Of a stretch of 6,404 bases of DNA, positions 1-6,331 are shown in pieces (the stretch's first letter is position 1; the number at the start of each line of letters is the position of its first letter). Made by a program: the position numbers and the translations under genes. The DNA is from an uncultured bacterium (GTDB lineage: Bacteria > Verrucomicrobiota > Kiritimatiellia > RFP12 > UBA1067), in the NCBI GenBank assembly GCA_946401765.1, contig CAMIVJ010000165.1:1-6404 (forward strand), given 5' to 3'. The notes under the pieces were generated by a model that was not told the DNA's origin, ran no database searches, and worked only from the letters and a program-made list of their open reading frames with translations.

Positions 1-41
1 GCCTCAAGTATCGCGCTGGAACAGTGTTTATCATGCGATGA
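1..41 (+). CDS. 3' end of an upstream gene, probably a paralogue of the giant secreted protein
   Basis: The frame ending in TGA at 39-41 reads LKYRAGTVFIMR-stop, and the partial codon before it (xGC) would fit glycine. The giant protein downstream ends KGLRLVYLGGSALFFR-stop. Both tails start with (G)L[KR], contain a small residue pair (AG or GG) followed by T or S, then four hydrophobic residues and a terminal arginine. The match is short, so it is suggestive only. It is strengthened by the same intergenic cassette following both stop codons. The function of this gene cannot be read from 13 residues. The stop is 116 bases before the -35 box of the next promoter, so the next gene probably has its own transcript. 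No intrinsic terminator is visible after the stop. Confidence 0.6.
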   Translation, partial: LKYRAGTVFIMR

Positions 42-44
42 CGC

Positions 45-93
45 ACCGAAACTTCGAAACCCCGAAACCTCAAAACTGTCAAAACACCCGAAA
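45..93. repeat. Degenerate GAAA/CAAA-ending repeat units upstream of the perfect heptamers
   Basis: This stretch splits into irregular 7-9 base units that end in GAAA or CAAAA, for example ACCGAAA (45-51), CTTCGAAA (52-59), CCCCGAAA (60-67) and CACCCGAAA (85-93). It looks like a decayed or older part of the heptamer array that follows. The block CAAAACTG at 71-78 recurs at 6282-6289 in the downstream spacer, so the homology between the two spacers starts upstream of the perfect heptamers. No coding potential is apparent. Confidence 0.6.
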
Positions 94-149
94 CCCGAAA
101 CCAGAAACTAGAAACCCGAAACCAGAAACTAGAAACCAGAAACCCGAAA
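94..149. repeat. Heptamer tandem array, eight perfect units of the form C-N-N-GAAA
   Basis: Eight contiguous 7-base units end in GAAA and differ only in their first three bases: CCC, CCA, CTA, CCC, CCA, CTA, CCA, CCC. The first six form two copies of a 21-base higher-order unit (94-114 and 115-135). The array stops eight bases before the -35 box at 158. A six-unit version precedes the second promoter copy (6290-6331), so the unit number varies between loci. Heptanucleotide tandem repeats are known from other bacteria, such as the STRR repeats of cyanobacteria. Their role here is unknown; slippage, recombination or influence on the adjacent promoter are all possible. Confidence 0.9.
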
Positions 150-222
150 CTTTACAATTGACCTCTCTCCAGCCGAAATGGTAGAATGTGAACAGAAGGC
201 GAGGTGGGTAATCCTTCAAGTG
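150..222 (+). repeat. Promoter-leader cassette, copy 1 (direct repeat of 6332-6404)
   Basis: This 73-base segment matches 6332-6404 at 69 positions. The four differences correspond to positions 165 (C to T, promoter spacer), 208 (G to A), 214 (C to T) and 219 (A to G). Neither the -35 nor the -10 box is changed. The true repeat probably runs further 3', because the second copy is cut by the window end. It carries the promoter and the first part of the 5' leader of the giant gene. Confidence 0.93.
158..187 (+). promoter_or_regulatory. Sigma-70-type promoter with extended -10, driving the giant gene
   Basis: The -35 box is TTGACC (158-163), five of six matches to TTGACA. The -10 box is TAGAAT (182-187), five of six matches to TATAAT. 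The spacer is 18 bases. A TG dinucleotide at 179-180, one base before the -10, makes an extended -10 element. Both boxes are identical in the second copy at 6340-6369 while the spacer has a substitution, which supports function. Transcription should begin around 193-196. An AT-rich CTTTACAAT stretch lies just upstream of the -35. Confidence 0.85.
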
Positions 223-266
223 GAGGATTCTCCATACGTCCGGTTGCAATGGAATGGAGAGTGAAA
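194..266 (+). promoter_or_regulatory. 5' leader with mutually exclusive hairpins, one covering the ribosome binding site
   Basis: The predicted untranslated leader is about 73 nucleotides long. Three helices can be drawn by eye. Helix A pairs AATCCT (210-215) with AGGATT (224-229). Helix B pairs TGGAG (221-225) with CTCCA (230-234) across a four-base loop. Helix C pairs TCTCCAT (229-235) with ATGGAGA (254-260), seven Watson-Crick pairs plus a possible T228-G261 wobble, across an 18-base loop. Helix C would bury the Shine-Dalgarno GGAG at 256-259. Helix B uses the same CTCC strand, so B and C exclude each other, and A and B overlap too. This resembles a translational switch, but no known riboswitch family is recognised and the helices are short. 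Confidence 0.4.
256..259 (+). promoter_or_regulatory. Shine-Dalgarno sequence that decides the start at 267
   Basis: GGAG lies seven bases before ATG 267, a standard spacing, and the signal peptide begins directly at that ATG. The in-frame ATG at 249 has no comparable purine-rich site at proper distance. The in-frame GTG at 204 is only about 10 bases from the predicted transcription start. Confidence 0.8.
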
Positions 267-3200
267 ATGAGGTTGAGAAAGTTGTTTGGCTGTATCGTCG
301 TCACGTTATTGTGCGGCATGGCTTATGCAGCGGCGCCCACGCTTGCGCACCGCTGGAGCTTCAGCGGGGACTACATCGACTCGGTGGGTGGAACGTCCGC
401 TACGGTCATTGGCTCTTCGGTCAGTTTCAACGACTCGAACAGCGCCGTGGTGATGTACGGAGATGGCAATGGCGCCGGTTCGCTGAACCTCGGCACGGAC
501 ATGCTTCCTCCTGACGCCGACGAGCTGACGCTTGAGCTGTGGGTCACGCACAACGCAGTGAAGAACTGGGCGCGCGTCCTGGACTACGGATCCGACAACC
601 AGAACTATCTCACGCTGACGTGGTGCGAGGGCACTGACGCCACAAAGGAGAGGGTGGAGATCAAGAAGGCCAACACCTCGATCCTCGCGTGCGACTGCAC
701 GCTCACCACCTATGCCATCGACATGCCGTACCATCTGTCCGTCACGTTCAAGGTGAATTCCAATGGGTCCACGTTCATGCGCTGGATGAGGCGCAATGCC
801 AGCACGGGCGCGCTTGAGCACGTGGGCGCGATCGACCTGCCCGACTGGCGCCTCGCCAACATAGTCTCGCCGAAGTTCTATCTCGGCCACTCGCAGTACA
901 CCCCCGACCTTGACGCCAACGCCACATACGACGAAGTGCGCGTGTGGAGGGGCGTGCTCACGGACGAGCAGCTGACCGCAAGCGTGCTTGCTGGTCCCGA
1001 CGTCCTGCCGGATGTTGGATCGACGGCGGCATTTGCGAGGACGGTGTGGACCGGCGCGGTAGATGACGATGCGACGAACGCCGGCAACTGGAATCCAGTG
1101 CTGCCCAACGCAAGCACGCTCGCAGTCTTCGCCGGCGACTTCGCGGCACAGATTCCCGCCGGCTCCTCGTTTGCCTGCGCCGGCGTCGTCTTTGAGGATG
1201 CTCGCCTTGCGGCCGACTGCGACTGGCGCGGACTTGCCGCGAAGATCAACGCCGGCGCGCTTGATCTTGCCGGGTACAAGCTCTACGTTTCGCAGCTCGA
1301 TGGCAGCGGCACCATCACCGGCGCGTCCCTGATCCCCGCCGAATACCAGACGATAGAGTACATCCAGTCGTCTGGCGGCCAATGGGTGAACACCGGCTTC
1401 ACGCCGTCCTGCATGGACCGCATCGAGATGAAGGTCAACTTCGCCAACGTCAGCGGAACGCAGTGCCTCTACTGCTCGCGCGCCACTTCCGCGACGGTCA
1501 ATACGATGACGAGCTTCCTGATCAGCGGCAAGTTCCGCTTCGACCGCAACACCAACATCTCGGGCGGAAACGTGTTCGCGCCTGTTGCAGACACAGACTA
1601 CACCGTCTCGGTGGATTTCAGCTCGCTTGCCTGCAAGGTCAACGGAACCGATGCGGGAACGATGGCGGGAGCGGGCTCGTTCACTCCGGGCAGCCCGATA
1701 GCGCTCTTCGCTTCGCATACGGTCGGCACTGGACTGAACAAGGATTCCGTCATGGACAACTGGGCCAGCTACAAGCTTTATTCCTTCAAGGTACTAGACC
1801 GCAACGGCGCGCTGAAGTGCCACTTCGTGCCTGTGAGGCGCGTCGCGGACGGCGAACTTGGCCTCTACGACCGCGTGAGCGGCGGATTTGTGACGAACAA
1901 CACGTCCACCCCTCTAACGGGCGGCGCGGATGTCGTGGATACGACCTCCGGTTCCGAATGCGAGCTGCACGTCGACGTGCCATCTGGCGCATCTTCCGTC
2001 AACAGCGGCGTGGAGATCACAGGCTGCGTGAAGGTGTTCAAGGAAGGCGAGGGTTCATTTGCGAACAAGGCGGTGATGTACAACACCGGCGTAGGCGGCT
2101 TCGTGGCGGGCACGCTTGACATCGGAGCCAACAAGTTCAGAATCAAGGGACTAGACGGCGTGGGCACAGTGACCGCGCAGGGCGGGAATCTGCTGAAGAA
2201 CGGCGACTTCCAGGCCGACGTGGTCGAGAGCGGCGCGTACGGCAGGCTCGCCCCGCAGGAATGGGCGGCCTCGGGAACGCTGCATGTTCTGCTGGACAAC
2301 CACGACTACGCCGACGAGCAGGCCAATGGCTCGAACTGGACGTTCCTCGAGGGAAGCTCCACCATCAGCCAGACGTTCTTCCTCTCGGCGGACACGCAGT
2401 GCGCAGTGAGCATGAACATCGCCACGTGGAACAACAGGACGAACTATGCCAAGACCAACGGCAATGTGCAGATCGACGGCTCCACCGTCTTCTCCTGGAC
2501 GGACCTTGGCTGGCGAACCACAGCGCTGAAAGGGAATGTGGAGCTCAAGGCCGGCCTGCACACGATACGCATCGCCTGCACAACGTCGACGGCGGATCGC
2601 GGTCTCCTGGTAGACAACGTCTCCGTGACGGCGGCAGGCGTGCTGGACGTCAACGTGCCCGAGGGGGAGACGAGCGAGAATCTCAACGTGGAGATCACGG
2701 GCGGCGCCGGAATGCGCGTCCAGAAGACGGGCAAGGGCAAGCTGATCATGACGAAGGCCAACACCGGATTCGGCGCAGGTGGACGCAGAAGCGGCAACGT
2801 GTCGATGTTCGTGAAAGAGGGCGTGGTGAGGAAGGTGCCGAGCGAAGGAGTGGCCTCGTGCGGCGCGCAGTACTCCACGATCGTCGTCGAGGAGGGTGGA
2901 CAGTTCGACGTGGCGGGCCGCACGTACTGGGACTACGACTACGTCCTTGCCGGAAACGGTCCTGACGGCAAGGGCGCGCTAGTGAACACGGATACGGTGA
3001 GCAGTCCGCGCGAGGCGGTGGGCAACCGCGGCTACTTCCAGGACCTGGCTCTTGCGGGCGACGCCACGATCGGCGGCTCCGAGCCATGGGCGATGCTCTT
3101 CTACGGCTACGAAGCCACATCGATGAATATGAACGGCCACAGGCTGACTTATGCGGGCACCACCTTCAACGCCGGCAACATGTCCTACTCTGGCACGGGA

Positions 3201-6200
3201 CGCATCGTCGTTGCAGAGGACGCGACGCTCGAGTTCTGGCACAATTCGCCTTCTGCGCCCGACTGCGAAATCGAGGTGAACGGCGTGTTCGCGCAGGACG
3301 GCGCGGGGCCAGCGACTGTCGGCTCTCTCCTGTTCGCCGAGACGGGCAGATACTCCAGCACGGAGGCCGCGCCGCCGGCGATCACGGTGCGCACTGCCTA
3401 CGCGCCGCCGACTGCCGTCGTGGATGGATCTTCCGCCGCGAAGCCCACGGTGACGCTTGGCGCCGACGGCCACATAAACACCACGCTCGACCTTTCCCGG
3501 CTGGTTGATGCTTTCGACGCCACCACAACCACGTTCTTCAGCGGTTCGGAGGTGACGGTGGATATCGGCGAGCGAACCTTCGTGGAGGATACGATGCTGG
3601 CCTCCTGGAACGAGAAGCCGCAGATTCAGGGATTCGTAGGCAAAGGCGCGGCAATCGAAGCGAAGCAGGTGGCAGTTGCGGCGCGAGAGGACGGGCTCTG
3701 GGCCGTGAAGCTGCTGCCGGACCGTCCCTTCATCGCGAGATGGATTGGCGGCGGCGAGGAAGGGAACTACCTCGATCCCGCGAACTGGAGCTGCTGGAAC
3801 GCGTCCGGCGATCCCATCTACAACACGGTTCCCGGCGACATCACAACGGTCGTCGTCGACGGGCCGACCACGCTCAGCGTTCCCGAAGGCGCAGTTACGC
3901 CATGGGCGCGCATCAAGTTCGGCGCTGAGCAGAAGGCGACCAAGTGGGGACGCATCTTCTACGGCGCCGACCGGTATTCCAACAGCACTTATCCAGACAC
4001 CAGCTACATCAACATAAAGCTGGGCGAATACGTGTCGTATGGCAATGGTAACCTCGCAAACCTCGACGGACAGAACACGGCGTGGCAGTATTCATGGCTA
4101 GACTGGTCGCAGCTGCGCTTCGACGGATGGTTCTACATAGCCCCATCGCAGGCTGGCAGCTGGCACATCACGCAGAGCTTCGACGACTATTTCGGCTTCG
4201 CCGTCGACGGCGAGTGGGTGGTGCTCAACCGCACCTACACGGCCAAGACCGAGACCGACTGCGAGATGACGGAAGGCTGGCATCGCTTCACCATCGTCTG
4301 CGGCGACACCTGGGGCGGGCAGGGATCGCGCGACGTCTCGGTGAACGGAACGAAGACGCCGATGGCGATTTCGATCAACGGCGGAGCGGAGATCGCATTC
4401 AGCGCAGCGAACTTCACGTTCGGGTCCGGAGAGAACTCCATCACCCTCAACGCCGACTGCGACTGGCGCTCGCTCGGAAGCATCCTGCTCAGGAGCGGCG
4501 CCACGATTGACCTGAACGGACACGTGCTGAAGACGGTTGGCGTGGTGTGCGACGACCATGTGGGCGCAACGGTGATGAACTCCGCGGCCGCCACGGGCGA
4601 GCTGCTCATCGAGGTGCCCGAGGGCGCAACCTTCAGTCTCGACGGCGTATCGGTGAAGGGCAACGTGAGAGTGGCGAAGGCCGGTGGGGGCACGCTTGTG
4701 ATGGCGACTGCGGGGAGCGACTTCAAGGGCGGGATCGTGATTGAGGAGGGAATGGTCAAGCCCGCGTGGATAGGCCCGAAATTCCCGATTGGAACGATCA
4801 ACCTGTTGGAGAACTGGAATTTCGATGAAAGCACCATTGGCAACAACAGCGGCAACTGGTCGTACGCGAACGGCGGAAACTACTTCGATATGCCTGGCTG
4901 GACAAGCTCCAATTTTGCAAGGATCGGACTTTCCAAGGCAAGCGGCACATGGGTGACGAGCGGACGCAGCGTTGGAAAGTACGCGCTCTTCATGCAGACG
5001 GTCAACGGCAGCGGCACAGCTGATGCCTCGCAGGACGTCGTGGTCAAGACGCCCGGCACCTATCACTACTACTTCCAGTACGCCGGGCGGCCGAAATACA
5101 TCGGCGCAACCACCGAACTGCGCCTGATCCACAATGGCGTGTCGAAGACCATCGCCTCCGTCACCACTTCGGCCGACACATACTCCGTGTGCGAAGGTTT
5201 TGTGGAGATCGACAAGGCCGGAACGTACACGCTTCAGTTCTGCCAGCTTGCGACTTCGAGCGACAAGGCGAACACGATCGACAACGTGGTGTTCTCGTGC
5301 TGCAATCCGAATTCGGAAGGCGTTGTGAAGGTGAACGAGGGCGCCACGTTCGAGGTGGACGGACAGTACGACTTCTGGTACAATGCCTTCACGCTCGCCG
5401 GTGGCACGTTCCAGAACTCCGGTTCCGCACGCGCCAGCGGCACTGCGCAGATCAAGTACATGTTCCTCACGGCTGACTCCACGATGAGAGTGGGCAACAG
5501 CTACGGCTTCGTCGGCAACGGCTATTCGCGCGCGGTGCTTGATCTCGGCGGCAACACGCTAACAGTGCTAGACCTCGAGAAGACTGGGGGCAACTTCTAT
5601 CTCTACAACGCCTTGGTCAAGAACGGTGTGCTGAACGTGGTGGAAGGCGGCTGGCTCGAGACCGGGAACGCCGGCGTGACGGCGACCGACGCGAAGATAA
5701 TGTCGTCCGCCGCGATGCGCGTCAACGGCGCGGTGGAGATAAGAGACTACACGGCGTACAGGGAAAGCTCCAAGCACAACGACGGCACGGCGGCGTTCAA
5801 GGTGTACGGCGCGTTCACGCCCGCGACCGACGTCTTCTACGGCTGCCAGATGCAGGACGGCTCCACGATCGACCTCTCGGGCCGCACGGGAGCGTGGCAT
5901 ACCACCATGTCCATAGACGACAACGCGAAGGGCTCCACAACCGTGACGTTCGCCGACGATGCGACGATCACGGTGAAACTCTACGGGCGCTCAGACCTCT
6001 ACAGGCTCATACGCTCTGACAATCCGTTCGTTGTGACGTGGAACGAGGAGCCCGCCAATCTCGAGGGACTCAAGTTCGTGACGGACGACAAGTCGAAGAA
6101 GATGGGCCTCAGGCTCGTTCCCGACACGAAGATGGTTCCCGGCGCCGAGGGTCAGGTTGTGCAGAAGGGCCTCAGGCTCGTCTATCTCGGCGGCTCTGCC

Positions 6201-6215
6201 CTCTTCTTCCGCTAG
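267..6215 (+). CDS. Giant secreted modular protein with LamG, PA14, galactose-binding-like and beta-strand repeat domains
   Basis: This 1,982-residue protein is predicted to be exported by the Sec pathway. Residues 2-5 (RLRK) are basic, 6-18 hydrophobic, and AYA at 19-21 fits a signal peptidase I site. Domains in order: LamG-type jelly roll (about 26-245), a WTG...NWN and DCDWRG beta unit (261-355), a second LamG-like domain (358-556), a beta unit (569-613), a galactose-binding-like domain (641-791), a long beta-solenoid-like region to about 1155, a second WIG...NWS unit (1159-1220), a PA14-type domain (1227-1387), beta units (1390-1510), a second galactose-binding-like domain (1512-1679) and a final beta-rich region. 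The C-terminus, YLGGSALFFR, has no LPXTG, PEP-CTERM or obvious type IX sorting signal. No catalytic motif is visible. Glycan binding or surface adhesion is the likeliest role, inferred from domain types. The specific family is not recognised. Confidence 0.95.
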   Translation: MRLRKLFGCIVVTLLCGMAYAAAPTLAHRWSFSGDYIDSVGGTSATVIGSSVSFNDSNSAVVMYGDGNGAGSLNLGTDMLPPDADELTLELWVTHNAVKNWARVLDYGSDNQNYLTLTWCEGTDATKERVEIKKANTSILACDCTLTTYAIDMPYHLSVTFKVNSNGSTFMRWMRRNASTGALEHVGAIDLPDWRLANIVSPKFYLGHSQYTPDLDANATYDEVRVWRGVLTDEQLTASVLAGPDVLPDVGSTAAFARTVWTGAVDDDATNAGNWNPVLPNASTLAVFAGDFAAQIPAGSSFACAGVVFEDARLAADCDWRGLAAKINAGALDLAGYKLYVSQLDGSGTITGASLIPAEYQTIEYIQSSGGQWVNTGFTPSCMDRIEMKVNFANVSGTQCLYCSRATSATVNTMTSFLISGKFRFDRNTNISGGNVFAPVADTDYTVSVDFSSLACKVNGTDAGTMAGAGSFTPGSPIALFASHTVGTGLNKDSVMDNWASYKLYSFKVLDRNGALKCHFVPVRRVADGELGLYDRVSGGFVTNNTSTPLTGGADVVDTTSGSECELHVDVPSGASSVNSGVEITGCVKVFKEGEGSFANKAVMYNTGVGGFVAGTLDIGANKFRIKGLDGVGTVTAQGGNLLKNGDFQADVVESGAYGRLAPQEWAASGTLHVLLDNHDYADEQANGSNWTFLEGSSTISQTFFLSADTQCAVSMNIATWNNRTNYAKTNGNVQIDGSTVFSWTDLGWRTTALKGNVELKAGLHTIRIACTTSTADRGLLVDNVSVTAAGVLDVNVPEGETSENLNVEITGGAGMRVQKTGKGKLIMTKANTGFGAGGRRSGNVSMFVKEGVVRKVPSEGVASCGAQYSTIVVEEGGQFDVAGRTYWDYDYVLAGNGPDGKGALVNTDTVSSPREAVGNRGYFQDLALAGDATIGGSEPWAMLFYGYEATSMNMNGHRLTYAGTTFNAGNMSYSGTGRIVVAEDATLEFWHNSPSAPDCEIEVNGVFAQDGAGPATVGSLLFAETGRYSSTEAAPPAITVRTAYAPPTAVVDGSSAAKPTVTLGADGHINTTLDLSRLVDAFDATTTTFFSGSEVTVDIGERTFVEDTMLASWNEKPQIQGFVGKGAAIEAKQVAVAAREDGLWAVKLLPDRPFIARWIGGGEEGNYLDPANWSCWNASGDPIYNTVPGDITTVVVDGPTTLSVPEGAVTPWARIKFGAEQKATKWGRIFYGADRYSNSTYPDTSYINIKLGEYVSYGNGNLANLDGQNTAWQYSWLDWSQLRFDGWFYIAPSQAGSWHITQSFDDYFGFAVDGEWVVLNRTYTAKTETDCEMTEGWHRFTIVCGDTWGGQGSRDVSVNGTKTPMAISINGGAEIAFSAANFTFGSGENSITLNADCDWRSLGSILLRSGATIDLNGHVLKTVGVVCDDHVGATVMNSAAATGELLIEVPEGATFSLDGVSVKGNVRVAKAGGGTLVMATAGSDFKGGIVIEEGMVKPAWIGPKFPIGTINLLENWNFDESTIGNNSGNWSYANGGNYFDMPGWTSSNFARIGLSKASGTWVTSGRSVGKYALFMQTVNGSGTADASQDVVVKTPGTYHYYFQYAGRPKYIGATTELRLIHNGVSKTIASVTTSADTYSVCEGFVEIDKAGTYTLQFCQLATSSDKANTIDNVVFSCCNPNSEGVVKVNEGATFEVDGQYDFWYNAFTLAGGTFQNSGSARASGTAQIKYMFLTADSTMRVGNSYGFVGNGYSRAVLDLGGNTLTVLDLEKTGGNFYLYNALVKNGVLNVVEGGWLETGNAGVTATDAKIMSSAAMRVNGAVEIRDYTAYRESSKHNDGTAAFKVYGAFTPATDVFYGCQMQDGSTIDLSGRTGAWHTTMSIDDNAKGSTTVTFADDATITVKLYGRSDLYRLIRSDNPFVVTWNEEPANLEGLKFVTDDKSKKMGLRLVPDTKMVPGAEGQVVQKGLRLVYLGGSALFFR
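342..1001 (+). other. LamG/concanavalin-like domain 1 (residues about 26-245)
   Basis: The domain opens with HRWSFSGDYIDSVGG, typical of bacterial LamG-type (Laminin_G_3-like) jelly rolls. It continues with LTLELWVT and closes with the hallmark strand ATYDEVRVWRGVLTDEQL. Such domains usually bind glycans or act as structural modules. It lies directly behind the signal peptide and outside the duplicated modules. Confidence 0.85.
1338..1934 (+). other. LamG-like domain 2 (residues about 358-556)
   Basis: The segment begins AEYQTIEYIQSSGGQWVNTG and ends with FVPVRRVADGELGLYDRVSG followed by GFVTNN. This start and end combination is a recurrent module in secreted proteins of gut bacteria and is expected to be a concanavalin-like jelly roll. 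It interrupts the beta-repeat region of module 1, which points to domain insertion. Confidence 0.75.
2187..2639 (+). other. Galactose-binding-like (CBM-like) domain 1 (residues about 641-791)
   Basis: It opens with NLLKNGDFQAD, a typical first strand of galactose-binding-like folds, and closes with LLVDNVSVTAAG, the typical last strand. A TISQTFFLSADTQCAVSMNI stretch and HTIRIACTT fit the inner strands. The ligand cannot be predicted. Confidence 0.7.
3945..4427 (+). other. PA14-type domain (residues about 1227-1387)
   Basis: The core reads LRFDGWFYIAPSQAGSWHIT, then SFDDYFGFAVDGEWVV, then a GWHRFTIVCGD strand. Adjacent aspartates D1306-D1307 and the D1314-G1315 pair match the positions that, in characterised PA14 domains such as yeast flocculins, contribute to calcium-dependent glycan binding. 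That this domain binds sugar is inference. It sits inside module 2 between the WIG...NWS unit and the DCDW unit. Confidence 0.75.
4800..5303 (+). other. Galactose-binding-like (CBM-like) domain 2 (residues about 1512-1679)
   Basis: It opens with NLLENWNFDES and closes with NTIDNVVFSCC, parallel to the start and end of domain 1. Inner strands include GTYHYYFQYAGRP and AGTYTLQFCQL. It ends in a Cys-Cys pair at residues 1678-1679. The ligand is unknown. Confidence 0.7.
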
Positions 6216-6241
6216 CGGCCTCTAGCCTTCGAGCCCCCGAG

Positions 6242-6277
6242 ACCTCCGGGACAACCGAGACAACCGCGACAACCGGG
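6242..6277. repeat. Nonamer tandem repeat, three good units and one degenerate
   Basis: ACAACCGAG, ACAACCGCG and ACAACCGGG follow each other at 6251-6277, preceded by the degenerate ACCTCCGGG at 6242-6250. The period is nine bases rather than the seven of the array further on. The position matches the degenerate stretch (45-93) upstream of the first heptamer array. Confidence 0.75.
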
Positions 6278-6289
6278 ACCCCAAAACTG

Positions 6290-6331
6290 CCAGAAACCCG
6301 AAACCAGAAACTAGAAACCCGAAACCCGAAA
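6290..6331. repeat. Heptamer tandem array, six perfect units, second locus
   Basis: Six contiguous units end in GAAA with leading triplets CCA, CCC, CCA, CTA, CCC, CCC. It lies at the same distance from the -35 box as the array at 94-149 but has two units fewer and a different triplet order. It follows the shared CAAAACTG block at 6282-6289. Confidence 0.9.

Larger units (their letters stand above)
1047..3740 (+). repeat. Internal duplicated module 1 (residues 261-1158)
   Basis: The module starts at W261 in WTGAVDDDATNAGNWN, passes ADCDWR (316-321) and NLLKNGDF (from 641), runs through a beta-solenoid-like region and ends around WNEKP (from W1114) with a following LLPD. The same landmarks recur from 3741 on. 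Its distinguishing insertion is the second LamG-like domain, placed right after the DCDW unit. The copies are diverged at protein level, so this is an old duplication or a shared family template. Confidence 0.7.
3741..6212 (+). repeat. Internal duplicated module 2 (residues 1159-1982)
   Basis: The module starts at W1159 in WIGGGEEGNYLDPANWS, passes ADCDWR (1396-1401) and NLLENWNF (from 1512), continues through beta repeats and ends at WNEEP (from W1925) followed by GLRLVPD. It matches module 1 landmark for landmark but carries a PA14-type domain where module 1 has a LamG-like domain. The DCDW codons are identical over 18 bases in both modules (1212-1229 and 4452-4469). Confidence 0.7.

Noticed and set aside
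94..149. Possible CRISPR array
   Set aside because: The units are seven bases long and contiguous, with no spacers; this is a simple tandem repeat.
151..156. TTTACA as an alternative -35 box
   Set aside because: It would be 25 bases from the -10 box TAGAAT, too far; TTGACC at 158-163 has an acceptable 18-base spacing.
204..266. N-terminal extension of the giant frame from GTG 204 or ATG 249
   Set aside because: It is better explained as leader: GTG 204 is too close to the predicted transcription start, ATG 249 lacks a good ribosome site, and the repeat copy downstream changes the would-be codons (VGNPSSG against VDNLSG) without preserving the residues.
306..320. Cys16 of the signal peptide as a lipobox cysteine
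   Set aside because: The preceding residues are T-L-L-C with Leu at -1, where Gly, Ala or Ser is expected, and a good A-Y-A signal peptidase I site follows at residues 19-21.
306..1718. Long reading frame on the minus strand of about 470 codons
   Set aside because: It is a frame shadow of the GC-rich coding strand. Its translation is Arg-rich and low in recognisable structure, while the + strand shows clear domains throughout.
4098..5132. Minus-strand reading frame of about 344 codons opposite the PA14 and second galactose-binding-like regions
   Set aside because: It has the same Arg- and His-rich shadow composition and no recognisable motif, and it lies entirely within well-supported + strand domains.
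6209..6227. Palindrome CCGCTAGCGG around the stop codon and a GCTAG/CTAGC hairpin, as a possible terminator
   Set aside because: The stems are five bases and no T-tract follows; the downstream bases are C-, G- and A-rich.
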